The notes below the pieces were generated by a model. The model worked only from the letters and a program-made list of their open reading frames with translations, did no database searches and was not told the DNA's origin. From Nereocystis luetkeana (taxonomy: Eukaryota > Sar > Phaeophyceae > Laminariales > Laminariaceae): 64,000 nucleotides of DNA. Made by a program: the position numbers and the translations under genes. Location: the NCBI GenBank assembly GCA_031213475.1, contig JARUPZ010000024.1, positions 8,559,324 through 8,623,323 of the forward strand, in the 5' to 3' direction. This document shows positions 1 to 39,630 of this stretch, in pieces (within the stretch, counting starts at the first letter, position 1; every line of letters begins with the position of its first letter).

Positions 1-340
1 GATCGATCTTTTACCCCTATAGCTCAGTAGGTAACACCTTCACATTTTACGTCGTCCAGGTCACGGGTTCGAACCTCACTTCGAACGTTTCTTTTAGAGA
101 AACGCTTGCGCGTGCACACCTAAAAGAACACATCTCCCTGGATCCCCAGGTAATGAAACGAAGCGGGTAGGTTAGCGTACGGACGTATGTATACGGTTCC
201 GACGCCCCAAAGATCCCGCCGTTCAGAGGGGGGGAGAGTGTTATAAGGATTACCCTGGGCTGGGTAATCGATCGATCTTTTACCCCTATACCCCTATAGC
301 TCACTAGGTAACACCATAACATCTCGGATAACAACGAACG
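1..340 (+). repeat. tRNA-derived SINE-like repeat, two heads
   Basis: Positions 14 to 90 carry an A-box-like stretch (TAGCTCAGTAGGTAACAC) and, about 50 bases on, a B-box-like GGTTCGAACCTC, the internal RNA polymerase III promoter of tRNAs. The lead-in GATCGATCTTTTACCCC at the left edge recurs at about 269, followed by a second A-box region at 295 to 312 with no clear B box. I read this as one tRNA-derived element and a truncated second copy. It does not fold as a clean tRNA, so a functional tRNA gene is unlikely. The left edge is cut by the window. Confidence 0.5.
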
Positions 341-1100
341 GGTCTTTTACTCGCGAGGGTGACTGCGTACCGCCCCGCTGCCCATTCCTCCTGCCGCTCT
401 CCGCACCATGGCTATCACTATGACATTAGCACATACTACCTGGTAAAGTACAAGGATGTTGTCTCCAAAATGCTGAAGGCGTGAACCCTTTTTTACGTTT
501 TCCAGCTGCAGAAATATGTTCCCGGGCTAATTTCAAGTACATTCCCGCGCGGAAGCGCGTGGGTGCGTGCGTGCAAGTTCTTGACCCAGCAAGAACTGCA
601 ACACAGAGCAGTGCCTTTTCGGGGACATTTTACTTCGAAATAGTGTGGGACATTTTTTGCAGCAGTGTAAACGCACAACATCGCAAGCCTCGCTCGTTGT
701 CTAGGTTCAAGTAATTTCCCCTAGGAAACGTGGGGGCACTTCTACGATCATTTTGGGACAGAGATACAACATAACATACCGTATACTTTGTGTAACACGT
801 ATTCCGATATCGGTGTGTAGCACACGGGTGATAACATAACACACCCCCTGGGGCAAATTTCCCGTTGTATGTAGCCGCTTTTCTGCAAAGCAAGGGGGGC
901 TCGGGCAATCAGAATGGTGGCTATGGAAACATCTCGCGTCGGCGAGATGTTTCCATAGACCAGACGCATCTCTCGGTGTTTGCGCTACTCTGTCTGGCGC
1001 ATTGTACGGTGTAGCGTCAATGGCAAACGCGACCCCGCAGAAGTATGCATGAGTACGATGCGCTGCACCTGTGTTGTTCGCGGCCCCTTTTTGTTGTTGT
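341..1100. other. No gene recognised
   Basis: Short open frames occur on both strands but none shows a domain or convincing splice sites. The only structure I see is the hairpin at 921 to 958. Confidence 0.5.
921..958. repeat. Perfect 17-bp hairpin, 4-base loop
   Basis: The left arm 921 to 937 (CTATGGAAACATCTCGC) is the exact reverse complement of 942 to 958, separated by GTCG. No oligo-T follows, so it is not an obvious terminator. It may be a folded relic of a palindromic element. Confidence 0.8.
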
Positions 1101-1500
1101 TGTGTGCAGTACTTCGGACAACACCAGGTGTTATCACCCCCCCCCCCCCACCGCACTGGTCTTGGGACGGCCAAACAGGAAGGGGATAAGATTCGCAAAA
1201 AGTTTCTATGTAATATGTATATGGAAACAACGTAATGAGCGCCCAATTGTTGGAAGTGTCTCTTTATTAGGAGTAGGAACGGTGCTCCGTCTCGAAAGGG
1301 GCGCGTGGTCAATGGTCAAATGACTAAGGCAAGCAACAAATGAGTACGCCCCCCCCCCCCCCGCACTGGTCTTGGCGTTTGGTACAAGCAAGTGTTATCA
1401 CACCCCCCCCACGCTCCAGACAAGCTGCTCCGTCTCTGAAGTGATGCGTGGTCAAACGGCCAAGTACGGTAAGCAACAAACGAGTACGCGCCCCCAGCCA
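1100..1500 (+). repeat. Repeat family I with C runs, two or three units
   Basis: Units combine a TGGTCAAATGACTAAGGCAAG-type segment, a C run of 8 to 14 bases and CACTGGTCTTGG. A similar unit with GGAACGGTGCTC recurs at 21,398 to 21,500, so this is a dispersed repeat. Confidence 0.5.
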
Positions 1501-1559
1501 AGCAATTCGTTTGGCGCAGTCAGATACCTGGTATATGCGAGACAGTCAAGTCAGCCCGC

Positions 1560-1665
1560 CTCGCAGGCGGTTCTTAGCAGGATGAAACTATCTCCCTTCA
1601 TGCGACTCGCCGGACACCTCACGGCGCTTCGCGCCTGGTGCAAGCAAATGTCTGCCTGATCTGGT
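1560..1665 (+). repeat. Repeat family D, partial copy
   Basis: Contains GCGACTCGCCGGACACCTCA and CGCTTCGCGCCTGGTGCAAG, shared with 13,375 to 13,842, 24,310 to 24,513 and 59,515 to 59,700. The 3' part with the C run is missing here. Confidence 0.7.
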
Positions 1666-1825
1666 CCGTGAATACTCGTCGCACTCGGCCACGACATGGT
1701 ATGGATGGGGGAGATATCCTACTGCTATACGCCTACGGCCGCGGATGACAGAGTAAGTACACCTCTTACGCCCTAACCAAGCAATGGCATGGGCGATGCT
1801 GTAATCGTCACTTTTCGTGGCCGAG

Positions 1826-1924
1826 GTGTCCCTGTATGATGCCCAACTCTCTGTCTCAAAATTGAAGGATCGCTTGGATGTCAACAATTTGCTCCAAACA
1901 GTCCGCCATTTTCAGGACATGTTG
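1826..1924 (+). CDS. Possible upstream exon of the DEP-ankyrin gene
   Basis: A 33-codon open stretch between a possible acceptor (TTTTCGTGGCCGAG) and a possible donor (TTG|GTAGTG). It reads as an amphipathic helix, VSLYDAQLSVSKLKDRLDVN and on to FQDML. It leaves in phase 0, which is the phase needed by the exon at 2,198. Composition and phase favour a real exon, but the donor is only average and no domain is recognised. Confidence 0.35.
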
Positions 1925-2197
1925 GTAGTGCCGAAATGATTCATAACCTGTTCTACCAACAATAAGTCCCAACCTTATGTATCCTGATCCGCATATTTCT
2001 GGAGAGCAGTGCGCAGCAGTACTATCATATCAACTAACGTACAACCGTGCCCTGATCTGCAGGCCCCTTTTCGCCTTTCCCTTCTATGATCCAGTCTCTA
2101 AAATGATTAAGAACTACCTGGTACAGCAGTACACCCTGTCCTAACTTCTACAACCGCATCCTGATCGTCAACGTGACCGCTACTGCTGTGCATGCAG

Positions 2198-30558
<28,361 letters not shown>

Positions 30559-32732
30559 CGCCCATCGTGTCGGAGTCGGTGCTGGGTATCGTATCGAATG
30601 TCTCGATATATTGAAATGTTGAACTTTTTTTGTTTCGGTATATCGTACTGAGTGTCTTATGCCCTGCATCCCCCGTGCTTTTCATGCAGATATTGACGGA
30701 AATTTTGAAGCTTCAATCTATTATATATCGAGATCGTATCGATGACGTTGTTTGTTTATTTATCGGTATCGTATCTACTGTAATTCGATTCCGATATCGA
30801 TATCTAACACTAGTTCGAGTGTTGGACGCTACATAAACACGAATGCACGAAAGCGTGAGTCGATTTTTTCTAGTTTTATTTTGACGCGCCTTCAAGGTAC
30901 GTACGTACGTGACACATTTGTATGGTCCCTGGTTTCTGAGTCCGCCCTTAGAGCGCGCGTACGTACGTTGCGTTTTATTTTTGGTCCGGTTAAAGCATAG
31001 CAGGTAAGCTTTACCCTGATGCTTTGTTTTGAATTTTTACTTGCGTGTGTGTTTCCAGTTTTTTTCGTCAGTCTCGAGGATAAGTATATTTTACTGCATC
31101 ACAAACTTTTTTTTCAAGTTTTCAAGATAACATACATATCTATGTCACTCTTGTGCGAAATTAGGCCATTAACTCTTATCATCCGTACGAAATAATAAGA
31201 TGTCGGCGTGCGTCAACCATTGCTTTTCGTGTCCTTGCGACCCTATTTTTGAGATGGCATTGATTGGTTCGCTTTTTGTCGTACAGAGTATCGTGTCTCC
31301 GGAGCCCGGACTAGAACTATTAATTCTACGAGGTATAGTATGTGTACATATGCTTAACACTGAATGTTCGTGTTGTGTATGAATGAAGACACCACGACAC
31401 TGCTGCTACTGCTGCGCATGTCGTACACGTGGTGTGATACAATTGATACTCGTGACGCACGGTGTATCGACAGGATGACAGGGTTCAACTTTTGCTTGTG
31501 TCTTTTTTCTCGACTCGAGGAAAGAGAACCTTAATCGTGAACTCCTAGGAATTCCTATCGTACACAGGTGACCCTCACAGCCGTACTGCAGTAGTCTCGA
31601 ATACCAGTACCTGGCAAGTGGTGAGATGCCCTCGCTGTTTACACTTTTCACTTGATTTTAGGGGGGCGACCTGTTGCTTGATCTCTTAAAGGTATAGACG
31701 CAGCTGGCACGGGAACGCGTGGTTGACTCCAGACCATAACACGGAAGTCCTCTTGTGTTTTTGTTATTGCCCTCGTTGAAATGCATTCGAGCGCTGTTCT
31801 CATTTTGCTTGTTTATTTTTTGTGAAGTCGCAGTTGGAGTTGGTGCGAGTATGGAGAGAGACCAGTCGGCACCGGCACAGACGGCACCCCAGCAGGCGGG
31901 GGTTGGCTCTCAGACTGAACGTCTGCTTTTCTTCCTTGGAAAACCAAGAACAAAAGGCTCGCGCTTCGCGCTCGCGCGCCTCATTGTAAAATACGGTTAC
32001 TATGTTACGGGACAGAGTGGTATGCCAGTACAGCAGTACGATAGCACGGCGTGAGCAGGACGCCCCACCCCCCAACAGCCATCAATAGGTTGTGGTTTGC
32101 CTGGTCCATACGGCGGTGATGTATACGGGAAAGCACATCTGCCGATATCCGTACCTGGTATGTCGCAGAATGTCTGCCCTCGCCTCTAAGAAAAGCCCCC
32201 GCGGCTCAACAGTTTAAACGTGACAGGCACACCAAGACACTGAAAAATGTTTGAAATACTCCCTGTAAATGTTGTAGCAGATCTTGACGTACCAGCACAT
32301 GAGTGCGTGCGTACGTGTTTGTTGGTGAGTCTCACTATGATAGTCGTACATGTTATTGGCCTCTTCTGCTCTTGATATATATATGAAAAACGCAGTAGTA
32401 TGCACACACCTGTAAGATTGCAGAGGGTGGCCCAATCGCGCAGGAGGTGATGTTCGTGATTTCTGTAGGCAGGCTAACGAGTGGCGCATTTTGATCCTAC
32501 AGCTCTTTGTTTCTTAAATCAGGGGGACGAAATATGCGAGGGTAACAAAGTGATCGACAGAGACGAACATACCATTTTAATACAATGGACATGTCTGTCT
32601 GTCCTACACAGAGGATTGGAAAGTAAAAGCGAAATACTTTTCGTCTTGAAGTTGATGCGAATTAGACTTGTTCGTCCTGCTAGACTACTAAAAAGTAGTG
32701 ATGATGTACCAAACTCTTTCACAGCCTATTAT
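30559..32732. other. Intergenic, no gene recognised
   Basis: AT-rich with TATCG and ACGTACGT words. A segment near 32,069-32,125 (CAACAGCCATCAATAGGTTG) is a family E fragment. No domain or splice-phase pair was found. Confidence 0.4.
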
Positions 32733-32826
32733 TATAACGGGGGACCACAGTAAATAGGGCCAAAAGGGAAATATATAGGTTTTTGTATTCACCGTAAGTC
32801 GTATTTAATATGGCCCCCTGTAACAC
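32733..32826. mobile_element. Family A palindromic element, internally deleted
   Basis: TATAACGGGGGACCACAGTA to ATATGGCCCCCTGTAACA; shorter than other copies because the AATATTGTT segment is missing. Confidence 0.8.
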
Positions 32827-33022
32827 TATTATACTAGAAGAGTGGGAATGACGAAAGTGACAGATCTACCGTGATTGTCATTCACGATGGTGACACACAG
32901 CAGCAGCAGCAGTGGTCTGCGGCGGGGTTACTCGACATGTATATTGCGCTTGTACGCACGACGGTTACAAAGTAATCAACACTAGACTCGTGGTCGTACT
33001 ATAATAAATAAATAACAGGTAA

Positions 33023-33078
33023 TAGACTCATTTAGGGCCCGTCTCTACGAGACTCATTTAGGGCCCGTCTCAACGAGA
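33023..33078 (+). repeat. 28-bp tandem duplicate
   Basis: AGACTCATTTAGGGCCCGTC occurs twice, followed by TCTACG and TCAACG. Confidence 0.8.
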
Positions 33079-33340
33079 AACCTTTTTCGTGATAATTCAA
33101 TAGGAGAAAAAAAACCCGTTTTGATTCGAATAGAATTTCGTGAAAAATACGCCTTTGGGTCCTATCAAGGAGTAGCGGGGGTTTTATAGATCGAATAACA
33201 CACAAGGGTCAACGAACACCAGCGAGAGGGCAATCAACGAGGCGAGCGACGGCCCGCGCCCTCCCCGAGGCACAACCCGGCACACAGGCCGTGATTCCAA
33301 TTGGCCCAACCCAACTACTATTATTAATAAAGATCAACTG

Positions 33341-33344
33341 GCGG

Positions 33345-33380
<36 letters not shown>

Positions 33381-33382
33381 AG

Positions 33383-33428
<46 letters not shown>

Positions 33429-33432
33429 GCTC

Positions 33433-33496
<64 letters not shown>

Positions 33497-33497
33497 C
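33341..33497 (+). repeat. (TAC)n microsatellite
   Basis: About 50 units with rare interruptions. It is followed by the family E text AGCACAGCAAGCAATGCAGC, as is the (TAC)n at 44,126-44,174, so the microsatellite belongs to the repeat. Confidence 0.9.
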
Positions 33498-34085
33498 ACG
33501 TCATCGGTAGCACAGCAAGCAATGCAGCGGGGTTTCTTGATACTTGATAGCACAAGGGCATCCATCAACAGCCACCTATAGGTTGTGGTTTGCCTGGTCC
33601 ATACGGCAGTAGGACTAATAGTGTATTCGGGAACAATTGTTTTTTATCATACGACATGCGCACTTTTGCGACCAAGCACATACAACAAGCAGTATACTCG
33701 TAATGATTATGCCACGAAAAGTAGCGTCTCTCCGTGGCCAGACTACAGTCGGCTGGTGCGACGATAGACGTCTGATCTCGACCAACCCGCTTGGTGGCGG
33801 GCAAGATCAGCTAGTATAGATGACGGGCTCGAAGAAATCAGGTGGATCCATGTTCAAGGGGGTAAGAGCTTGCCGGCGGCGTCCTACGGTATCCTCCCAA
33901 ACCTAAAAAAAAAAAAATTGCCATTCATTCGAGACGGATACAGTAGTACTCGTAGAGTTTTTTTTCATCTAGTTTTGTGCACACCAGCAGCCAATTGTTT
34001 TTTTTTTATCATACGACATGCTCACTTTTCCGACGAGGCACATACCACAAGCAGTATACTCGTAATAGTCACAAGAGAATACAAG
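33498..34085 (-). repeat. Repeat family E, reversed copies left of the retrotransposon
   Basis: Contains GATAGACGTCTGATCTCG, GATCAGCTAGTATAGATGAC, ATCAGGTGGATCCATGTTC, GTCCTACGGTATCCTCCCAA and CATACGACATGCTCACTTTT, all repeated at 43,770-45,600. Confidence 0.75.
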
Positions 34086-34621
34086 CACGACACCTCCACC
34101 CTTAATTGGGATATTGGGGGGGAGATGAAGAGCCACTTCGCCCCCGTCAGCGGTTCCAGAGCGCCCCCACCAGCGACGGAGGGTCACCTTTGCAGATGGC
34201 ACCCAGAACCCAGAGTCTGCAACACGCCACGGAGGAGCAACAAACTCTAGGGTCCGATGCACGGGGCGGTCAGGCAGGCATTTTGCTCTCTCGGGAAGCT
34301 TCGCCATGATACGAATGAGGGGTAGTAGTACAGCAGGAGGGACGCTGGGGCACCGATTAGCGACAGGCCAGGTGCTTACGGTAGGAAGCAAGAAGCTAAA
34401 CACCGGAAATGCCACCCTTCAAAACCGAGAAGAGACCTCACTTAGGGTGAGGACAAGACAAGGGCCACAGACAGAAAGTAGGGGCGGGAGTGGGGGGGGG
34501 GGGGGGGCGAGGGACGACGTCATAGGCAGAACTGCCGCAACGGAAGACAGGGGGGAAGACGGGCTGGAGGTCCAGACGCCTCACGCTGAAAACGGGCTCA
34601 TCAGGAACGGCAACCGGTCGG

Positions 34622-34968
34622 GATTTTTTTTGGCTCATCCCATTTATTATCTTCGCACATCTTCTCTCTCTCCTTCCAACTCGTAACTCCGATCCGGGGT
34701 CACATAGCAGGCTCTTCTACCCCCTTCCCGCTACGGTACGTGCCTTCATTTTTATCGCGAGAAGATTTCAGCCTTTTCTTCCCTCGTCGACTCGCATCGG
34801 ATTGTGCCTACCCACGCTGCAAGGCGCTCTCAACAATTGAATCCTTTTTTTTATTTTTATTTTTGCAAATACAGTCAAATGTCCGACCCACCCGGGGCTC
34901 GAACCCAGGACTCAAACACAAGTATAATTCGAGGTTGACCACTTGAACCACCGGGGCGACCGGCTATA
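34622..34968 (-). repeat. SINE1 inserted in the retrotransposon 5' region
   Basis: Near-identical to 18,405-18,752, with a T8 run at its left end (an A tail on the minus strand) and a tRNA-like head at 34,961 to 34,889. It interrupts the purine-rich 5' part of the element. Confidence 0.75.
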
Positions 34969-36220
34969 TCCCACCGCGACGAAAAAGGAACCACTCAGCA
35001 TCGAGAACCTTCACCCATAGAAGTGGACGGGAGCCATGCCCCCCCCTTCCCACCGGGAACGGGGTCGGGCTCGAGGTACCCAGATCGTGCCGCCGGGGCC
35101 GGAGTAAGGAGGTGAAGAGGTCAGACCCTGGCCCTCCCCGGGAGAGAACGAGGGGGTGAGAGGGAACTAGAGGAAAACGAGGGGGTGGGCAACCTGGCCC
35201 CCCCTTCATTGCCAGAGAGGGCAGCCCCGGGTTCCCAAGACACCCGTCGTGCGGTAGAACATGTCGCTCGAATGCGATATCACGGTGGGTTCACACAATC
35301 AAGAGGCCAGATAGGAAACAGGGCGCCTCTGCCTGATAGGGTCAACAACGGCGGATTAAGAAGACTTCCGTCACTGCCACCGGGCGCAACACCAAGCTCT
35401 CAGGACCCTGATGGCACTGGGTCCCGGCCGAGGTCAACCCCCCACCCCCCTCTGGGAGCAACATCTGGTCAGAGACACCAAGAAAGTAGTGACCCCATGG
35501 ACGTGGACCCTGTTAGGAGGGAGGCGAGGCAAGAGAATCGCAGACCGCACGGGAGACGAGGGAGAGTCGAGGAAGGGGGTGACCGCAACCGCACCGAGAA
35601 TGGAGCACATACGGAAGGACTCATCTCTACGAGGACAAGGGCACGCACCCGGGCAGCAGCTCCGACGGGCGAGCGAGCCAACAGACAATCATCCGACGCC
35701 GCTCCTCCGTAACAAGAGGGGGAGCGATCTACGCCGCCGGCACAACAGGTTAGACCCGTACCGTCCAAGGCGGAAACCTCCTCAGGGGTACCCCTTGCAC
35801 CACAACTGGAGCAGGGGGTCATGACGTCACCGACAGCAACGAGGCTGGGGCCACCTGCGACGCCTACCCTCCTTCTGGGGCGTTCGAGAGTACAGGTCGG
35901 GGAGCCCTCGGTATCGCCGGCGGAGACGACGTCCATGCCACCAGAGCTCCGGTCGCCGATATCGTCGGCCCAGTCGGGGACGTCGAGTTGGGCTCGTCCT
36001 CCAACGGGTGCACAGTCGACAGCAGAAGATGGACTGGAGACGTCGACGGTGAGGCCCGACACTGATCGTACCTGACCCGATCTACCCCCGGGGCTCATCG
36101 TCACCAGATACGACCGGGACTCACCCCCGGATCCCCACACGAGCGGGTTTTCAGCCCATTACCGGAGGAGGACCTTCCACGCCCCCACAGCCACAGCTCC
36201 ATCCGACAACCCGACCGGAG

Positions 36221-37528
36221 GTGCCCGAGCCGCGCCCAAGACAGCCTTCGCAAACAGGGCGGCCCCAACCATCGCCGCTGACTCCACCGGGGAGGTCGAT
36301 ACACGCACCGCCACCGTCGGCGACGCCGCAACCTTTACCGACTACATCACAGTCGGCAGGGCCACCCCCGACGCCACCTGTGACATTGCCCCAGCAGCCT
36401 TTACCGACGCCCCCCCCCCCCTCGATAGGGACGCCACTCTTAACACCAGAGACGGTACTGGCGATCATATCATCACCGCAGTCAACGAACAGACGGGCGC
36501 AATTGCCGATTCCTAGGACGCCACCGACGACGCCGGGAGGGGGGGCAGAGGCGAGGAGCTGGGGACCAGCGTCGACTCCAGAGTCGCCGCAGCCGCCACC
36601 TCAGACAGCGTCACCGATGCCCGCAGGACATTGGCAGCCCCGAGTGGAGCCCTCCGAAGATTGCTGTGTGTGTTACGAGACCTTGGCGGCCCCGTTGGTT
36701 CCTCTCCGCACCTGCCCCCACCGACTCCATTTGCCCTGCCACGCCGCCCTCCGCGTCAGAGCGGCGACCGACCTACGTTACCCGGCATGCAGAGCCACCG
36801 TAACAGTCGGACAAGCCGACAGAAGAGCACTCTAACAGCACAGCGAAGGGGTTATGACAGAGGCAATGGAGGTCGCACGACGAGAGATGCCGACTGGAGT
36901 AGGAGGAGGGTCATCCACTAGGGCCACAAGGGACAGGAGGGAAGGGAGAGTGATAAGCAGCATTTGCCACGGTTTGGTGGAGGAGAGGGCCTTTGTGCAA
37001 ATGTCCTGCTCCGGCGAGATGCATCGCCGTTGTGCCCTTGGCTTCGTTGAAGACGCAATTCCCCTAGCCAGGATCAACGGGGTGCGCACGGTCACATATC
37101 AGGTAATATTACCGAATCCAGCTCTTCATGAGGTGCACCAAGAGGTGGGTCTGCACCCCCTCCTCCAACAAATCCAGGGCCTCGGCGGATCGACAGACAC
37201 GGCGGAGGAGAGAGCCATAGATACCAGGGTCGTTGCAGCAGAGCTCCGTCTCAACAGAAGGTCTATTACCGCAACAAAAACGATAGATTTGTCGCGGAGT
37301 GCGGCCGAGAGAGGGGAGGAGGACATCTGGGGAGATTGGCGTGGCACGGTCCCTCAACTATCACAGGTGGAAGCGCCATGCGGGGCCTGTGGGCAGCAAG
37401 TTACAGATCGTGACAGGTTTGTCTTCGACGGGTGGCTCGCCCACACGGAGGGCGCCGTGGAAAACGTACCGGGGGCCTCCGACAGGGGAGATGACCGGTT
37501 CGGGGTAGCCACCCGCGAAGGGAATTAA
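36221..37528 (+). pseudogene. Retrotransposon N-terminal frame with RING-like fingers
   Basis: One frame runs the whole length, broken once by TAA at 36,833. A Pro/Thr-rich lead of about 140 residues precedes EDCCVCYETLAAPLVPLRTC, PHRLHLPCHAAL and YPACRA, a RING pattern C-x2-C, C-x-H, H-x2-C with the seventh ligand replaced by Tyr. After the stop, SCSGEMHRRCALGF looks like half of a second finger and PCGACGQQV like the start of another. RING domains usually bind E2 enzymes; a role in this element is unknown. Without the stop the frame would be about 435 residues. Confidence 0.65.
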
Positions 37529-37750
37529 CCGCCCCGTAGGAGAGCGTTCCGCCTCACAGACATACTGCCAAGGCTACATCAACGTTTTGACGGCGCGACA
37601 AAATGGGGTGTCCTCCGAAGGGGACAGTTGATAAGATCGTGGCGGTCAGCGAGTTTGGAGGAGGAGGGCCAACAGACAGGAAGGCGGGAGAGGGAAGAGG
37701 CAAAGACAACATGCACGTACTGCGGACTGCCTTTAGCATAGTCAACAGCG

Positions 37751-38166
37751 GGTACCCGTTCAGTGCCCCCACGGAGGGTTTGTACACTCCAGTTGCATGT
37801 TGGAACGAGTGGATCGCCTCGCGAGAGGACATATAGACCCAAAGTCCTCCGCCGCGTGCAGCAGCGAGTGGGCGGGGGGAAGACGACGTCCCTACCCGAC
37901 AGAGCTTGCTAGTAGTAGTGGCCTGCCAACCAACGAGTCAGGGCAAAGGGGACAATCACAGGCGGGTACCCGTCCAGTGCCCCCACGGAGGGTTTGTACA
38001 CTCCAGCTGCATGTTGGAACGAGTGGATCGCCTCGCGAGAGGACATATAGACCTAAAGTCCTCCGCCGCGTGCAGCAGCGAGTGGGCGGGGGGAAGACGA
38101 CCTCCCTACCCGACAGAGCTTGCTAGTAGTAGTGGTCTGCCAACCAACGAGTCAGGGCAAAGATGG
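37751..38166 (+). repeat. 214-bp tandem duplication inside the element
   Basis: Text from GGTACCCGT to the end of the stretch CCAACGAGTCAGGGCAAAG occurs at 37,751 and again 214 bases on, with few differences. As 214 is not a multiple of three it shifts the frame. It carries CPHGGFVHSSCMLERV, the C-x-H/H-x2-C half of a RING-like finger whose first half (CTYCG) lies at 37,712 in another frame. Confidence 0.85.
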
Positions 38167-39630
38167 GCGGCGCTAAGGAGTACAATACAATCCGCCGACC
38201 TCCTCCAACGAGACGTTCCAGGACCGGGGCCGGCTAGTTATCTCACAGCCGGCGTCTACAGCTCTTTCGAGCTCATGGTATGTGCCCACGGGAGGAACCC
38301 AACCTCTTCATTCCTATTGTGTTCGCTGTTCAGTGATGTTCTGGGGCTGCCTCAAGAGGGTTACCTCGATTCCCCCCTCTCGAGGGAATGGGAAGTGGCG
38401 GTCGACCTCTACCGCACGCTATTCGCCGCGTTCGGGATCCGATCACAGGATATACTGCTCCGGTTACCAAACCGACGGCTCTACATTGGGCCCCAAGTCC
38501 AAGAATACTTGGCGGGCCTCGACGTCGAGTGGGGGGAACACCTCACAAGATGAACCCTCGGGGTTCAAGACGCGCTGAAGGAGGGTCTTGCGCCCCCGCC
38601 CTTTCCGGGGCAGGCGGCGCCCCCTCCGAGAGGAACGGAGTCGACGATTGAGAACGATCCGATGTTGATAAGGAAGCTGGAGCAAGTACACGAAGCTCCG
38701 GGCTCCTCAGAAAACCACCAGTACGAGGGAAACAGGGAGAACATACCGGAGGAACAGCTCGGAACGCCCCGAGCAAGGGCAGAGACCGCGTCGACAACAC
38801 CCGAGGTGACAGTTCCGAGAATCGGGGGGGGGGGGGCGTTCGCAAGGGATAGAAGAGGTCGATCGAGGGAATCTGGGGGGAAATCACGAGCAGCCAGCGC
38901 AGGAAGAGGGGCGGACACTAGTACGAAGCGAAACCCCAGGCAGAGGGGTAGTGCGCCACCTTCATCAGCAGGCCGGGGGGGGGGGAGGGGAACGGAAGAA
39001 GCGAGGGGGGCGGGGGGGTGGGGGTGGCGGGAGGAGCCGGGGGAGTGGGAGGAGAAGGGGGGGCGGGTGGAACGGGGGGAGGTAAGGGGAGCGGGGGGAG
39101 CAGAGGGAGAAGGGGGGGCGACGACAGAGAGGGTAGCGGGGGGAAGGGATAGTGCAACACTATTGTTGGCTGGCCAGGAAGGGGGTGGGGGGGACAGGGG
39201 GGGCGGGGGGGGGCGGGGAGAAAGGATGACGGAAGGAGAAAGGGGAACGGGGACAGGGGAGGGGGCGGGGGGAGCCGGGGGAACGGGAGGAGCAAGTGGA
39301 ACAGGAGGACCAGGGAGAGTGGGAGGGGCGGGGGGAGAGGAGGGAATGGAGGAGGCGGCTGGAGCGGGGGAAACGGCGGGAGGAGATAGGGCGGCGCCCC
39401 CGCTAGCAGGTCGGGCGAGGGAGAGGGGGGCAGGGAGGACGGGGGGGGGCAGGAGATTCGGGGGGGACGGCGGGACAGGTGGGGGCGGGATGTGTGCAAG
39501 TAGCTTAGAGAACAAGGGGAGCAGGGGGACTGTGGAGAGAGCGGGGAGCAGAGAGAGCGAGGCGGACCGAGGGATCGAGAGGGATGGAGAAGACGGGAGA
39601 GGCGGGGACGGGTACAAGGAGAGAAGCTAG
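37906..39630 (+). pseudogene. Retrotransposon middle frame with low-complexity Gly/Arg/Glu region
   Basis: One frame with a single TGA at 38,551. The first 215 residues look like ordered protein (SYLTAGVYSSFELMVCAHGR; LGLPQEGYLDSPLSREWEVA; DILLRLPNRRLYIGPQVQEY). After 38,820 the DNA becomes a G/A-only strand and the translation an RGGE-rich stretch of some 270 residues. The next frame (39,584 on) overlaps it, so a frameshift lies near 39,600. Opposite-strand proline-rich frames are shadows. Confidence 0.6.

Noticed and set aside
33291..33581. Poly-Thr/poly-Tyr and poly-Val open frames
   Set aside because: They are products of the (TAC)n microsatellite.
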